From Paeniglutamicibacter cryotolerans (GTDB lineage: Bacteria > Actinomycetota > Actinomycetes > Actinomycetales > Micrococcaceae), in the NCBI RefSeq assembly GCF_014190875.1, contig NZ_JACHVS010000001.1:2666001-2730000 (forward strand): a stretch of DNA of 64,000 nucleotides, in the 5' to 3' direction. Within the stretch, counting starts at the first letter, position 1; the number at the start of each line of letters is the position of its first letter. The notes beneath the pieces are model-generated. The model saw only the letters and a program-made list of their open reading frames with translations. It ran no database searches and was not told the origin of the DNA. Of this stretch, positions 33,252 through 42,760 are shown in pieces. Made by a program: the position numbers and the translations under genes.

Positions 33252-34580
33252 ATGGAATGGCTCCTACTCCTACTCGGCCTGCTGCTGATTCTCGGCACCG
33301 GCTTCTTCGTCGCAGTCGAATTCTCACTTGTTGCACTGGACCAATCCACCGTGCAACGTGCGGTGGACGAGGGTGATGCGAAGTCCGCCGCCCTGCTGCG
33401 CTGCCTCAAATCGCTATCCACCCAGCTTTCCTCATGCCAGCTGGGCATCACCCTGACTACCTTGTTGACCGGCTATGTAATCGAACCGTCCGTCGGAAAA
33501 CTGCTGCAGGTACCGCTACGGGCGCTGGGGCTGGGTGACAGCGCCGTACCGGTCAGCCTGATCGTCGCGATGCTGTTGGCCACCCTGCTTTCAATGGTCA
33601 TCGGCGAACTGGTGCCCAAGAACCTGGCCATTGCCAAGGCCTTCGAGATCGGGCGCGCCGTCGCCGGACCCCAACTGATCTTCACCGCCGTGTTCAGGCC
33701 CGCGATCGTCGTGCTGAACGGCTTTTCCAACAAGGTGCTTCACCTGTTCGGGCTGGAGGCCAAGGAGGAGATCTCCGGGGCCCGCAGCCCGGCCGAGCTT
33801 GCATCGCTGGTGCGCCGCTCCGCCGAAATGGGAACGCTCGATGCCGACACGGCAAATTTCGTGAACCGCACGCTGCGCTTCTCGGAGCGTTCGGCCGCCG
33901 ATGTCATGACGCCGCGGATCAGGATGCAGACGGTACACAAGGACGCCTCGGTCAATGATGTCATCGAGCTGGCCCGACGCACCGGCTATTCACGCTTCCC
34001 CGTGGTCGATGACTCTGCCGACGACATCCAGGGCGTGTGCCATGTGAAAAAGGCCATCGGCATTCCCCGCGGCAAGCGTGACAGGCTGGTGGCCGCCAAC
34101 ATCCTTTCAGACATCATTTTCGTTCCCGAAACCGTCCATCTGGACACGTTGATCCAGGAGCTGCGCGAGGCGAACCTCCAAGTTGCCGTGGTCCTGGATG
34201 AATACGGGGGGACGGCCGGCATGGTCACGTTGGAGGACCTGATCGAGGAAATCGTCGGTGAGGTGTCCGACGAGCATGACCGGGCGCTGGTTGGCGTGTT
34301 GCAATCGGCGTCGGGCAATTGGACCTTCCCGGGCCTGCTGCGCCCCGACGAGCTGGTGGAAAAGGTGCCTGGGCTGCAGATCCCGGACGACGCCGCCTAT
34401 GAAACGGTCGGCGGGTTCCTGATGTCCGAGCTGGGGCGCTTGCCCGAGGCCGGGGACCGGATCGAGATCCCTTCCGGGGTCCTCGTCGTTGAATCCCTTG
34501 ATGGACGCCGCGTGGACCGGGTCCGCTACGAACCGACCCCCGAGCCGCAAGACTCCGAGCACGAGGGGGAGTCCAAGTGA
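33252..34580 (+). CDS. CNNM/HlyC-CorC family membrane protein with CBS pair (first)
   Basis: This 442-residue protein has a DUF21/CNNM membrane domain (residues about 1-190; FFVAVEFSLVALD, MVIGELVPKNLAIAKA). A CBS pair follows (about 205-330; DVMTPRIRMQTVH, YSRFPVVDDSADDIQGVCHVK, LQVAVVLDEYGGTAGMVTLEDL), then a C-terminal CorC/HlyC domain with FPGLLRPDEL. Members are linked to magnesium or other divalent cation transport. It overlaps the second copy by 4 bp; the pair is probably a heteromeric system. Confidence 0.9.
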   Translation: MEWLLLLLGLLLILGTGFFVAVEFSLVALDQSTVQRAVDEGDAKSAALLRCLKSLSTQLSSCQLGITLTTLLTGYVIEPSVGKLLQVPLRALGLGDSAVPVSLIVAMLLATLLSMVIGELVPKNLAIAKAFEIGRAVAGPQLIFTAVFRPAIVVLNGFSNKVLHLFGLEAKEEISGARSPAELASLVRRSAEMGTLDADTANFVNRTLRFSERSAADVMTPRIRMQTVHKDASVNDVIELARRTGYSRFPVVDDSADDIQGVCHVKKAIGIPRGKRDRLVAANILSDIIFVPETVHLDTLIQELREANLQVAVVLDEYGGTAGMVTLEDLIEEIVGEVSDEHDRALVGVLQSASGNWTFPGLLRPDELVEKVPGLQIPDDAAYETVGGFLMSELGRLPEAGDRIEIPSGVLVVESLDGRRVDRVRYEPTPEPQDSEHEGESK

Positions 34581-35668
34581 ACGACTTCATGGGACTCTTC
34601 TGGCTCGTCGTGCTCCTGCTCGGCAACGCCTTCTTCGTTGCTGCCGAATTCGCCGTGATGAGCGCCCGGCGCAGTCAGATCGAACCGTTGGCCGATGCCG
34701 GCAACAAGCGCGCCAAGACCGCGCTCAAGGCCATGGAATCCGTGTCGCTGATGCTGGCAGTCTGCCAGCTCGGCATCACCGTGTGTTCGCTGCTGATCCT
34801 GAATGTCGCCGAGCCGGCGATCCACCACCTGCTGGCGGCCCCGCTGCATCTGTTGGGTATGCCGGAGGCACTGGCCGGGAGCGTAGCTTTTGTGCTTGCC
34901 CTGCTGACCGTCACGTTCCTGCATGTGACCTTCGGTGAAATGGTGCCCAAGAACATCTCGGTCTCCCTGGCCGACAAGGCGGTCATGCTGTTGGCGACAC
35001 CACTGTTGTGGCTGTCCAAGGCGGTGTATCCGGTAGTGGTGTCCCTGAACTGGATGGCCAACCGTTTCCTGCACCTGCTCGGCGTCCAGCCGAAGGACGA
35101 GGTCAACTCCAGCTTCACCCGCCAGGAGGTGGCCACCATTGTTGCCGAATCGACCCGCAGTGGGCTGGTCGAAGACGATAGCGGGCTGCTCTCCGGTGCC
35201 CTGGAATTTTCGCAGTACACCGCCGAAATGACCATGGTGCCGCTGGGGGAGCTAGTGACTCTGCCGCTGGGAACCACCGTGGCGCAATTCGAAAAGGCGG
35301 TCAGTCGAACCGGATTCTCACGCTTCGTGATGGAGGGACCGGACGGCACGCTGGCCGGTTACCTGCATATGAAGGACGTGATGAACCTTCCGGACTCTCG
35401 TTACCACGACCCGATTTCGGTCTCGAAATTGCGTGCGCTGGGCAATATGCGCGCCGCAGAGGAGATCGAGGACGCGTTGGTGGTCATGCAGCGCAACGGA
35501 TCGCACCTCTCCCGGGTGATCAGCCCGGACGGGGTGACGCTCGGCGTGCTGTTCCTGGAAGATGTACTTGAACAGCTGGTCGGGGAGATCCGCGATGCGA
35601 CGCAGTCCCAGGGGCTGCGTCGGCAGAACGAATCCGGTGATAATGAAAATGACTCGCATTTGAGTTAG
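34577..35668 (+). CDS. CNNM/HlyC-CorC family membrane protein with CBS pair (second)
   Basis: This 363-residue protein starts at a GTG overlapping the first copy. It has the DUF21 domain (FFVAAEFAVMSARRSQ, CQLGITVCSLLI, TFGEMVPKNISVSLAD) and a CBS pair (TGFSRFVMEGPDGTLAGYLHMKD). It lacks the C-terminal CorC domain and its last CBS is divergent (LSRVISPDGVTLGVLFLEDVLE). The length difference from its neighbour suggests distinct roles within one complex. Its 3' end contains the operator-like repeat of the zinc importer. Confidence 0.9.
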   Translation: MNDFMGLFWLVVLLLGNAFFVAAEFAVMSARRSQIEPLADAGNKRAKTALKAMESVSLMLAVCQLGITVCSLLILNVAEPAIHHLLAAPLHLLGMPEALAGSVAFVLALLTVTFLHVTFGEMVPKNISVSLADKAVMLLATPLLWLSKAVYPVVVSLNWMANRFLHLLGVQPKDEVNSSFTRQEVATIVAESTRSGLVEDDSGLLSGALEFSQYTAEMTMVPLGELVTLPLGTTVAQFEKAVSRTGFSRFVMEGPDGTLAGYLHMKDVMNLPDSRYHDPISVSKLRALGNMRAAEEIEDALVVMQRNGSHLSRVISPDGVTLGVLFLEDVLEQLVGEIRDATQSQGLRRQNESGDNENDSHLS

Positions 35669-35671
35669 AAT
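35645..35671 (+). promoter_or_regulatory. Possible Zur-type operator and -10 of the zinc importer
   Basis: An inverted repeat AAATG-actcg-CATTT (35647-35661), in an AT-rich patch, ends 4 bp before TAGAAT (35666-35671), a good -10. The AAAATGA half resembles Zur half-sites, but the palindrome is imperfect. A Zur-type regulator gene lies 4 kb downstream. Confidence 0.5.
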
Positions 35672-35708
35672 GGAAGCAATGATTCGACAGCTTCCGAAGG
35701 GTCCGCAG

Positions 35709-36668
35709 ATGGCCCGCTCCCTCCGCACCGTCGCAGCCCTGGCCGCACTGCTCCTGGTGAGTGGCTGCGGCGGCGGTGCCGTAGCATCCCCGCCCACCCC
35801 GGAAGCCGGGGTGGGCGGGATCCGCGTGGTGGCTTCCACCAGTGTGTATGCGGATGTGGCCCGGGCTGTCGGCGGTGACCGGGTCGATGCCACTGCGATC
35901 ATCGACAAGACCTCCCAAGACCCGCACTCCTATGAGGCGACGGTCCGCGACAAACTCGCCGTCTCCAGGGCGGATCTGGTCATTGCCAATGGCGGTGGAT
36001 ACGACGTGTTCATCGACGCCTTGGCAGGGTCGCTGAAGCTCGCACCCGACACCATCATCTCGGTCGTGGGGCTCGATTCCGAGGCGCATGACACCCATGC
36101 GGAAGGATCCTCGGCTGAGGCCGCGTCCGGCCACGACCACGGGGGAGCCAATGAACACGTCTGGTATGACCCCCATGTCGTGGCCGAGCTTGCCGACACC
36201 CTGGCCGCGCGATTCTCCGCCCTGGAGCCGGAATTTTCAGAGCGCTTTGCCGCGAACGCCCGGAAATTCTCTGCGGGCACGGAAAAAATCGAGCGCCGGC
36301 TCGAAAACCTGACCGCCGGAGGCGGCTCGAAGAGCTTCGCGATGACCGAACCCGTCCCTTATTACCTGCTGACCGAGGCTGGCATGAAGGACGCCACCCC
36401 GGAGGGGCTGGGCGAGGCCATGGAATCTGGCGGAGACGTGCCACCGCTGCTGCTCAAGCGGCTCTCGGACGGACTGCGGTCAGGGGCCTACGACGTGTTT
36501 GCCTACAACTCGCAGACCTCCGGCCCGCAGACCGAGGCGGCGCGCAAGGTCGCTGAACAATATGGGGTCCCCATCTTGGACTTCACCGAAACGCTTCCCG
36601 CCGGCGACAGCTACCTGTCCTGGATGAACGACAACGTTAACCACTTGGAGGCCGCACTTGAACACTGA
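35709..36668 (+). CDS. znuA: Zinc-type metal-binding lipoprotein of an ABC importer
   Basis: ATG 35709 (MARSLRT) has GAAGGG upstream and begins a lipoprotein signal with lipobox VSGC; ATG 35670 and 35679 are in frame but lie at the likely transcription start. The 319-residue product has a metal ligand in DPHSYEA, a His/Asp-rich loop (AHDTHAEG, GHDHGGANEH) and VWYDPHVV. The His-rich loop marks Zn-binding members of cluster A-I. It is coupled to the ATPase gene, overlapping it by 11 bp. Confidence 0.9.
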   Translation: MARSLRTVAALAALLLVSGCGGGAVASPPTPEAGVGGIRVVASTSVYADVARAVGGDRVDATAIIDKTSQDPHSYEATVRDKLAVSRADLVIANGGGYDVFIDALAGSLKLAPDTIISVVGLDSEAHDTHAEGSSAEAASGHDHGGANEHVWYDPHVVAELADTLAARFSALEPEFSERFAANARKFSAGTEKIERRLENLTAGGGSKSFAMTEPVPYYLLTEAGMKDATPEGLGEAMESGGDVPPLLLKRLSDGLRSGAYDVFAYNSQTSGPQTEAARKVAEQYGVPILDFTETLPAGDSYLSWMNDNVNHLEAALEH

Positions 36669-37500
36669 GACCAACCCGAGGCCCACAGTGGCGAAGACGG
36701 GCGTGGAACCGGTGGTGCGGCTGCGTAATGCGGGGCTTCGCTTTGGAGAACGCGTGCTCTGGTCCGGGCTCGACCTTGATATCGCACCCGGAGAATTCCT
36801 TGCGGTGCTCGGGCCCAACGGCTCGGGAAAGTCGTCCATGGTGAAGACCCTGCTGGGCCTGCAACCGCTGACCAGCGGCACGGTGGAAATCTGTGGCAAG
36901 CCGGTCACCCGCGGTTCACGGCTGGTCGGGTCCATCCCGCAGCAGCAGCATTTCGCCCCCGACACTCCGCTGCGTGCCAGGGACCTGGTCGCCTTGGGCA
37001 TCGACGGACACAAATGGGGTCCACGCATCTTCCATAAGAAGCTGAACCGCAAGGTCGATGAGCTGCTCGAGCGGGTCGGGGCCACCAGCTACGCCGACCG
37101 TCCGGTAGGCGTGCTCTCCGGCGGCGAACAGCAGCGGCTACGCGCGGCCCAGGCCCTGAGCGATGATCCGCGGCTGCTCCTGTGCGACGAACCGCTGCTC
37201 TCGCTGGACCTGCACCATCAGCAGGCAGTGTCCTCGCTGATTCACTCCGAGGCCTGCGACAAGGGTGCCGCCGTCGTCTTCATCACCCATGAGATCAATC
37301 CGATTCTGCAATATGTGGACCGCGTGTTGTACCTGGCCGGAGGCCGATTCCACATCGGTGCTCCGAGCGAAGTCATGACCTCCAAGGTGCTCTCCGAGCT
37401 TTACCAGTCACCCATTGAGGTCTTCGAGTCCCACGGTCGCATTGTGGTCGTCGGGATGCCTGATGCCGTCACCCACCAGCACCCGGTCGAAGGGGAATAA
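36658..37500 (+). CDS. znuC: Zinc-type ABC transporter ATPase
   Basis: This 280-residue ATPase has Walker A GPNGSGKSS, signature [15 protein letters not shown] and Walker B LLLCDEPLLSLD, with HEIN as the switch histidine. TTG 36658 lies within the end of znuA; a later GTG could be the true start, since residues 1-20 look unstructured. It stands between the binding protein and the permease. Confidence 0.9.
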   Translation: MNTETNPRPTVAKTGVEPVVRLRNAGLRFGERVLWSGLDLDIAPGEFLAVLGPNGSGKSSMVKTLLGLQPLTSGTVEICGKPVTRGSRLVGSIPQQQHFAPDTPLRARDLVALGIDGHKWGPRIFHKKLNRKVDELLERVGATSYADRPVGVLSGGEQQRLRAAQALSDDPRLLLCDEPLLSLDLHHQQAVSSLIHSEACDKGAAVVFITHEINPILQYVDRVLYLAGGRFHIGAPSEVMTSKVLSELYQSPIEVFESHGRIVVVGMPDAVTHQHPVEGE

Positions 37501-37505
37501 GTCCA

Positions 37506-38393
37506 GTGGACTTCAACGAAATCCTGAAAACCGTCTTCAGTTTCGAGGACTACGCTGAACTGCTGCCGCTGGTGGTCAATTCGTTGCTGGCCGGTGCCCT
37601 GCTGGGGCTGGTCGGTGGGCTGGTCGGCGTGTTCGTGATGATGCGCGACATGGCCTTCGCCGTGCACGGCATCGCCGAACTCAGTTTTGCCGGTGCCGCC
37701 TTCGCGCTGCTGATCGGCGCCAACGTGGTTGTCGGTTCCCTAGTGGGTTCCATTGCCGCATCGCTGGTGCTGGGACTGATGGGTGCGGCGGCCAAGGACC
37801 GTAACTCGATCATCGGGGTACTCATGCCCTTCGGCCTGGGCCTGGGCATCCTGTTCCTCGCACTCTACGAGGGCCGCAGCGCGAATAAGTTCGGCTTGCT
37901 GACCGGTCAGATCGTTGCCGTGGACCAGGTCCAGCTCGGACTGTTGGCCCTATGCGCCGTGGTGGTGATCGTCGGGCTGGTCGCCATCTGGCGGCCGCTG
38001 ATGTTCGTTTCTGTCGACCCGCAGGTGGCAGCGGCCCGAGGCGTGCCCGCGGCCAAGCTGTCCGTGGCGTTCATGCTGCTCCTGGGCCTGGCAGTCGCCC
38101 TGTCGATCCAGATCGTCGGTGCGCTGCTGGTGCTTTCGCTGCTGATCACTCCCGCCGCCGCTGCCGTCCGAGTGACGGCTCGCCCGGCGCTGACCATCGT
38201 GCTCTCGGTGGTCTTTGCGATGGTTTCGGTCGTTGGTGGCATTCTGCTGGCCTTGGCCGGACGGTTGCCGATCAGTCCCTACGTGACGACGATTTCGTTC
38301 CTGATCTACGTGGTCTGCCGGGTGATCGCTTGGCGCCGGGAGGTGGCCGGCAGGCGTGAAAAGCAGCCCGCCGCGCTTCCGGTCGCGGTGTAG
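37506..38393 (+). CDS. znuB: Zinc-type ABC transporter permease
   Basis: This 295-residue ABC-3 family permease starts at GTG 37506, 5 bp after the ATPase. It has 8-9 hydrophobic helices and family patterns MMRDMAFAVHGIAELSFAGAA and DPQVAAARGVP. The conserved order znuA-znuC-znuB with a Fur-family gene nearby supports high-affinity zinc uptake. Confidence 0.9.
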   Translation: MDFNEILKTVFSFEDYAELLPLVVNSLLAGALLGLVGGLVGVFVMMRDMAFAVHGIAELSFAGAAFALLIGANVVVGSLVGSIAASLVLGLMGAAAKDRNSIIGVLMPFGLGLGILFLALYEGRSANKFGLLTGQIVAVDQVQLGLLALCAVVVIVGLVAIWRPLMFVSVDPQVAAARGVPAAKLSVAFMLLLGLAVALSIQIVGALLVLSLLITPAAAAVRVTARPALTIVLSVVFAMVSVVGGILLALAGRLPISPYVTTISFLIYVVCRVIAWRREVAGRREKQPAALPVAV

Positions 38394-38799
38394 CGTAGCC
38401 GGGACCAAGGGCAGTGCCGTTGTCGTAGTTGCACCCAGCCACACCGGGTGCATTCCTCGCCTGACATGTGGTTTACCCGTTCGGGCATAGGCTCGTCCAC
38501 AAGGATTCGCCGTACAAAAATACCCGCCGTTGCCATGGCCAGCTTGCTGGTAATGGTGGGAGCGGAAGTCGTCGCCCTGTGCAACACTCTGGGCACACGC
38601 AAGGGCCGGCTGCAGCAGTACCGCGGTGGCAAGTGCAAGACCGTTCAAACGGTGTCCCCGAAAAGGGGAAATGCGGCCAATCAACCGGGTGGCTCACGAC
38701 GCCCACGGAGCTAGCCACCGCTACGGTGAAGTATCGGGCCATATACCTGCCACGGCCATTGAAAAGACCTGAACATGCCCATCGGCCACGATCAGGCAG
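38394..38799. other. Region without an intact gene downstream of znuB
   Basis: A plus-strand frame from 38448 to 38714 contains a hydrophobic segment (AVAMASLLVMVGAEVVAL) that could be the old signal peptide of the decayed gene that follows, but nothing here is recognised. Base composition is lower in GC than the flanks. A small hairpin TCCCCGAAAAGGGGA is near 38655. Confidence 0.35.
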
Positions 38800-39313
38800 G
38801 TGAATCCCAAACAATACACCGGATACATCCAGGCCTCCTGCGACGAGATGAAGGCGCATTATCCGAACCAGGTAATTGTCTATGGACACCGGGAAACCAT
38901 GGGGTGCACCATTCTTCGAAGCAGTGCCCGCTTTCCCCTTTTCGGATTGAAATGCCGCCTAACTATCCGCGGGCTCCGGCATGAAGTTCGTTGTACTCCA
39001 TGAAGGTGCACATATCAGGACCTTCAAAGTCAGCGCCAAGAAGCATGGAAGAGGTTACATCAACAAGGGCGAGCGCCGGCTGGACAAGGTCTACCGGACG
39101 CGTAGCGGACAAGGCATCGAGCATCTTGCCGACCCCATGGCGTGGGCCATGGGCGGGGGAGAGGCTATAGCCAGAGTTGTTCCGGAGTCCGAGGAACGAC
39201 AGCGAAGCGGGTCCTTGCGGGGAAAATGCATTAGCAGTATTGCGGCCCGGCGAACGGGGTACTCACTGGAACCTGACGTTCAAATTCCCGGGTCGCCACC
39301 TTCCCAGCGCTAG
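38800..39313 (+). pseudogene. Remnant of a secreted metallopeptidase-like protein (HEGAH motif)
   Basis: Two overlapping frames join into one protein-like sequence. The first has NPKQYTGYIQASCDEMKAHY and ETMGC (38800 to about 38978). The second has MKFVVLHEGAHIRTFKV, ERRLDKVYRTRSGQGIEHLAD and AWAMGGG (38981-39313). HEGAH fits the HExxH zinc motif, and EHLAD may supply further ligands. The frame change and the absence of a clear start mark it as decayed. The parent family is not identified with certainty. Confidence 0.5.
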
Positions 39314-39407
39314 TGAGCCGCCATGCAGCCGGCCTGTCGGCAGCGGACGGGACCGCACTACTTACGATACGGCGTAGGGCCGGCCAACGGGTCGGTTCAG
39401 CCAACGA

Positions 39408-39845
39408 CTATGCTGCACCGGCGGCTGCCGTGGCCGTGCAGGCTGGGCACAAACCGTAGATCTCCACCGTGTGCGAGGGATCGGAGAACCCGTTTTCCCG
39501 GGCCACTCGCGTCGCCCAGGCCTCAACCGCCGGAGCCTCGATCTCGACGGCCTTGCCGCACTTGCGGCAGACCAGGTGGTGGTGGTGGTGCTCGGCCCGG
39601 CACTGGCGGTACATCGCCTCACCCTCCAGGCCACGCAAGACGTCGACCAGGCCGTCTTCGGCGAGGGACTGGAGCAGCCGGTAGACGGTTGCCAGCGAGA
39701 CCTTCGCTCCGTCGTCCATCAACCAGCGGTGCAGTTCCTGGGCACTGACGAAATCATCGACCATGCCCAGCGCGGCTGTCACTGCCAAACGCTGTTTAGT
39801 GACACGCTGTTCGCTGCCACGACGTTCGGGAGCCGGTGTGCTCAT
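39408..39845 (-). CDS. zur: Fur-family regulator, probably Zur
   Basis: This 145-residue protein starts at ATG 39845; the frame is open further upstream. It has a winged-helix domain (RVTKQRLAVTAALG, SAQELHRWLMDDG, VSLATVYRLLQSLAEDGLVD), the metal-binding HHHHHLVCRKCGK and a second zinc pair CPAC. Position beside the zinc importer favours Zur over Fur. It is transcribed towards the pseudogene and away from the metallo-beta-lactamase gene. Confidence 0.85.
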   Translation of the reverse strand: MSTPAPERRGSEQRVTKQRLAVTAALGMVDDFVSAQELHRWLMDDGAKVSLATVYRLLQSLAEDGLVDVLRGLEGEAMYRQCRAEHHHHHLVCRKCGKAVEIEAPAVEAWATRVARENGFSDPSHTVEIYGLCPACTATAAAGAA

Positions 39846-40005
39846 CGGTGCGATACTCCTTGGAACGGGGCGGGATTGCCTGGGCTGGTGCGGGGACGGA
39901 GCCGGGGACAAACCCGGTTGCCGCTGCCTCCAGCCTACCAGCGGGCCATGTGGGAACCGGGTTGCGACGGTAGCCCCAGGCCGTGCCCGCCAGTACGCTG
40001 ATGCC

Positions 40006-40662
40006 ATGAACATCACGAAATTTGGGCATGCCTGCGTTCGCATCGAACAGGCCGGCAGGGTATTGGTGATCGATCCCGGGAGCTGGAGCGATGCGGCTGC
40101 GGCGCTTGCCGACGTTGAGGCCATCCTCATCACCCACGAACACGCCGACCACCTGGACCGGGAAACCGTGCTGCCCCTGCTTGCAGCCACCCCGGACATG
40201 GCGCTGTACGCGCCGGCAGGACTTGCCGCTACGCTGCGATCCGCCGAGCCGCGGGCCGCGGAACGGATCATTGACGTGGTTCCCGGCACAGAACTTCGGG
40301 TGGCGGGCCTGTCGGTACGGACCTATGGCGGACAGCACGCGGTGATTCACGGGCTGCTGCCGGTGGTTGACAACATCGGCTACCTGATCGATGGCAAGCT
40401 CTTCCACCCCGGCGACAGTTTCGTGGTGCCCGACGGCGTTGCCCCGACGACACTGTTGATCCCGCTGCATGCGCCTTGGGCCGACGTCGGATCGACCATC
40501 GACTACCTGATTGCCATGCGCGCCGCACTGGTGTTGCCGATTCACGACGCGCTGCTCAATGAGCGCGGGCTGGCGTTGGTGTCAGGGCTCCTGGAACGCT
40601 TCGGCCAGCGCTATGGCAGCCGGTTCGAGACCTGGTCAACAGGAGACAACCGCGAGATCTAG
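40006..40662 (+). CDS. Metallo-beta-lactamase fold hydrolase
   Basis: This 218-residue protein has the MBL signature THEHADHLD (HxHxDH) near residue 45, a later metal aspartate in FHPGDSF and a C-terminal histidine (LPIHDALL). It resembles UPF0173/UlaG-like hydrolases. ATG 40006 was chosen; the upstream open frame has no supporting features. It is convergent with the Cds1-like gene (stops overlap by 4 bp). Substrate unknown. Confidence 0.85.
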   Translation: MNITKFGHACVRIEQAGRVLVIDPGSWSDAAAALADVEAILITHEHADHLDRETVLPLLAATPDMALYAPAGLAATLRSAEPRAAERIIDVVPGTELRVAGLSVRTYGGQHAVIHGLLPVVDNIGYLIDGKLFHPGDSFVVPDGVAPTTLLIPLHAPWADVGSTIDYLIAMRAALVLPIHDALLNERGLALVSGLLERFGQRYGSRFETWSTGDNREI

Positions 40663-41765
40663 TGCCCGCCCCAGACCCCGGTTTCGAGAAAGGCGTCGAT
40701 GACTCCGGTGTAGGGTGCCGGATCGATGCCACCGGCGGCGAGCCATGAGTCTTGGCCGTAGGTATCGGCGTAGCGTTCGGATCCGTCGCAGATCAGCGAG
40801 ACGACCGAGCCGGTGCGGCCCTCGGCGCGCATCGAGGCGATCAGCTGCCAGGTCAGCCACAGGTTGGTTCCGGTCGATGGGCCAGCGCCGAGCCCGGCCC
40901 ATTCCTGCAGATGGCGCATGGCTGCCACTGCGGCACCGTCGGGCACCGTGTGGATGGCGTCGATTACCGAGGGGATGAAGCTGGGTTCCGGCCGGGCCCG
41001 GCCGATGCCCTCAATGCGGCTCGCGCGACCGGACACGGCGCGCGGATCGCCTCCGTCCGCCCAAGCATGCCAGGCGGTGGCGAAGACCGAGCCTTCGGGG
41101 TCCGCGACCGCCAGCCGGGCATCGAGGCGGTGGTAGCGCAGGTAGCGCCCGATGGTCGCCGAGGTACCGCCGGTGCCGGCGCCCACGATAACCCAGGCCG
41201 GGACCGGATGCTCCTCCATGCGCAGCTGCTCGAAGATCGATTCGGCGATGTTGTTGTTACCGCGCCAGTCCGTGGCACGCTCGGCGTAGGTGAACTGGTC
41301 CATGTAGTGTCCGTTGGTTTCGGATGCCAGCCGTTCGGCCTCCGCATAGACGGCGGACGGATCCGAGACCAGGTGGCAGCGGCCTCCGAAGCCCTCGATC
41401 AGTTTGATTTTTTCGGGGCTGGTGGTGGCCGCCATGACGGCGATGAACGGCAGGCCCAGCAGCCGGGCGTAATACGCCTCGGAGACCGCGGTGGAGCCTG
41501 AAGAGGCCTCCACGATCGTGGTCCCCCCGGTGATCCAACCGTTGACCAGTCCGTAAAGGAAGAGCGAGCGGGCCAGCCGGTGCTTCAGGCTTCCGGTCAG
41601 GTGTGTCGACTCGTCCTTGAGATAGAGGTCGATGCCCCAATGCGCGGGTAGCGGGAGACGGTGCAGGTGGGTGTCGGCGGAGCGGGCGTTGTCGGCGTCG
41701 ATCAAGCGCACCGCACGGTCGACCCAGGCCCGGGTCGCTGTATTTGAAGCTGAAATGTTGTCCAC
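40659..41765 (-). CDS. PLP-dependent cysteine synthase-family enzyme, Cds1-like (cysteine desulfhydrase)
   Basis: This 368-residue fold-type II PLP enzyme starts at GTG 41765. The PLP lysine is in [11 protein letters not shown]; the phosphate loop is [39 protein letters not shown] and [24 protein letters not shown] match the group of M. tuberculosis Rv3684 (Cds1), which releases sulfide from cysteine. A cysteine synthase role is the alternative. It is divergent from a sulfurtransferase gene, which fits sulfur metabolism. Confidence 0.85.
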   Translation of the reverse strand: MDNISASNTATRAWVDRAVRLIDADNARSADTHLHRLPLPAHWGIDLYLKDESTHLTGSLKHRLARSLFLYGLVNGWITGGTTIVEASSGSTAVSEAYYARLLGLPFIAVMAATTSPEKIKLIEGFGGRCHLVSDPSAVYAEAERLASETNGHYMDQFTYAERATDWRGNNNIAESIFEQLRMEEHPVPAWVIVGAGTGGTSATIGRYLRYHRLDARLAVADPEGSVFATAWHAWADGGDPRAVSGRASRIEGIGRARPEPSFIPSVIDAIHTVPDGAAVAAMRHLQEWAGLGAGPSTGTNLWLTWQLIASMRAEGRTGSVVSLICDGSERYADTYGQDSWLAAGGIDPAPYTGVIDAFLETGVWGGH

Positions 41766-41869
41766 CCCCACCACACTAGTCGCGCCCGGGGGTCCCTTCA
41801 GCCAGCGCCGGGCGGCGTGGTGCACAATGGGTGGCAAGCGGATCACCCGGCATGAGGGAGAAACTGATA

Positions 41870-42751
41870 ATGAAGCAGGACCAACTGATCGGGGCCGGGG
41901 AACTGGCCCGGCTGCTCGAAACACCGGCCCGCATCGTGCTGCTGGACGTGCGCTGGGCGCTCGGGGATCCGAACGGGTTCGAGCACTATGTGGCCGGGCA
42001 CCTGCCCGGTGCCGTGTTCGTGGACCTGGACACGGAGCTCGCCGGATGCGCATCAGCGGCTGCCGGGAGGCATCCGCTGCCCGATCCCGGGGACTTCGGT
42101 CGGGCCGTGGCCCGGTGGGGCATCGGCTGCGGTGACGTGGTGGTGGCCTACGACGATTGGGGTTCGATGGCTGCGGCCAGGGCCTGGTGGCTCTTGCGCC
42201 ATGCCGGGATCATCGGGATACGGGTGCTCGATGGAGGACTCGGCGCCTGGAAACGCGCCGGCCTCCCGCTGGAGGCCGGCAAACCCGGGCCTGTTTCTCC
42301 GCCGGCTGACCCGGTGGACGTCGGATGGGGGCAGCTGCCGGTTCTGGATATCGAGGCTGCCGCTGCCTTCCCGGGACAGGGTGTGCTGCTCGACGCCCGG
42401 CCTGCGGAGCGCTTCAGGGGAGAGGCCGAGGTCCTTGACCCGCGCCCGGGGCACATCCCGGGGGCACGTAATGCGCCAGCCCTGGCCAACTTGGATGCCG
42501 AGGGGCGCTTCCTGCCGGCTGCCGTGCTGCGCGATCGCTACGCCGGGCTGGGCATCACCCCCGAAACCGGCCCGGTGGGCTCCTATTGCGGCTCCGGGAT
42601 CACCGCGTCCCACCAGCTGTTGGCGCTGGGCATCGCCGGGATCCAGGGCGTGCTCTATCCCGGATCCTGGTCGCAGTATGCGGCTGACCCCGGGCGTCCG
42701 GCCGAGCTGGGCGATCCGGGCGGGCTGGCCAGTACCGGCACCAAGGCGTAG
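41870..42751 (+). CDS. Rhodanese-type sulfurtransferase
   Basis: This 293-residue protein has tandem rhodanese domains; the first is inactive (residues about 10-140), and the second has the active-site loop CGSGITA after [11 protein letters not shown]-like loops occur in thiosulfate and 3-mercaptopyruvate sulfurtransferases (SseA type). Start is ATG 41870 behind GAGGGAG; ATG 41852 is possible. It is divergent from the Cds1-like gene. Confidence 0.88.
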   Translation: MKQDQLIGAGELARLLETPARIVLLDVRWALGDPNGFEHYVAGHLPGAVFVDLDTELAGCASAAAGRHPLPDPGDFGRAVARWGIGCGDVVVAYDDWGSMAAARAWWLLRHAGIIGIRVLDGGLGAWKRAGLPLEAGKPGPVSPPADPVDVGWGQLPVLDIEAAAAFPGQGVLLDARPAERFRGEAEVLDPRPGHIPGARNAPALANLDAEGRFLPAAVLRDRYAGLGITPETGPVGSYCGSGITASHQLLALGIAGIQGVLYPGSWSQYAADPGRPAELGDPGGLASTGTKA

Positions 42752-42760
42752 GTTCGAATC

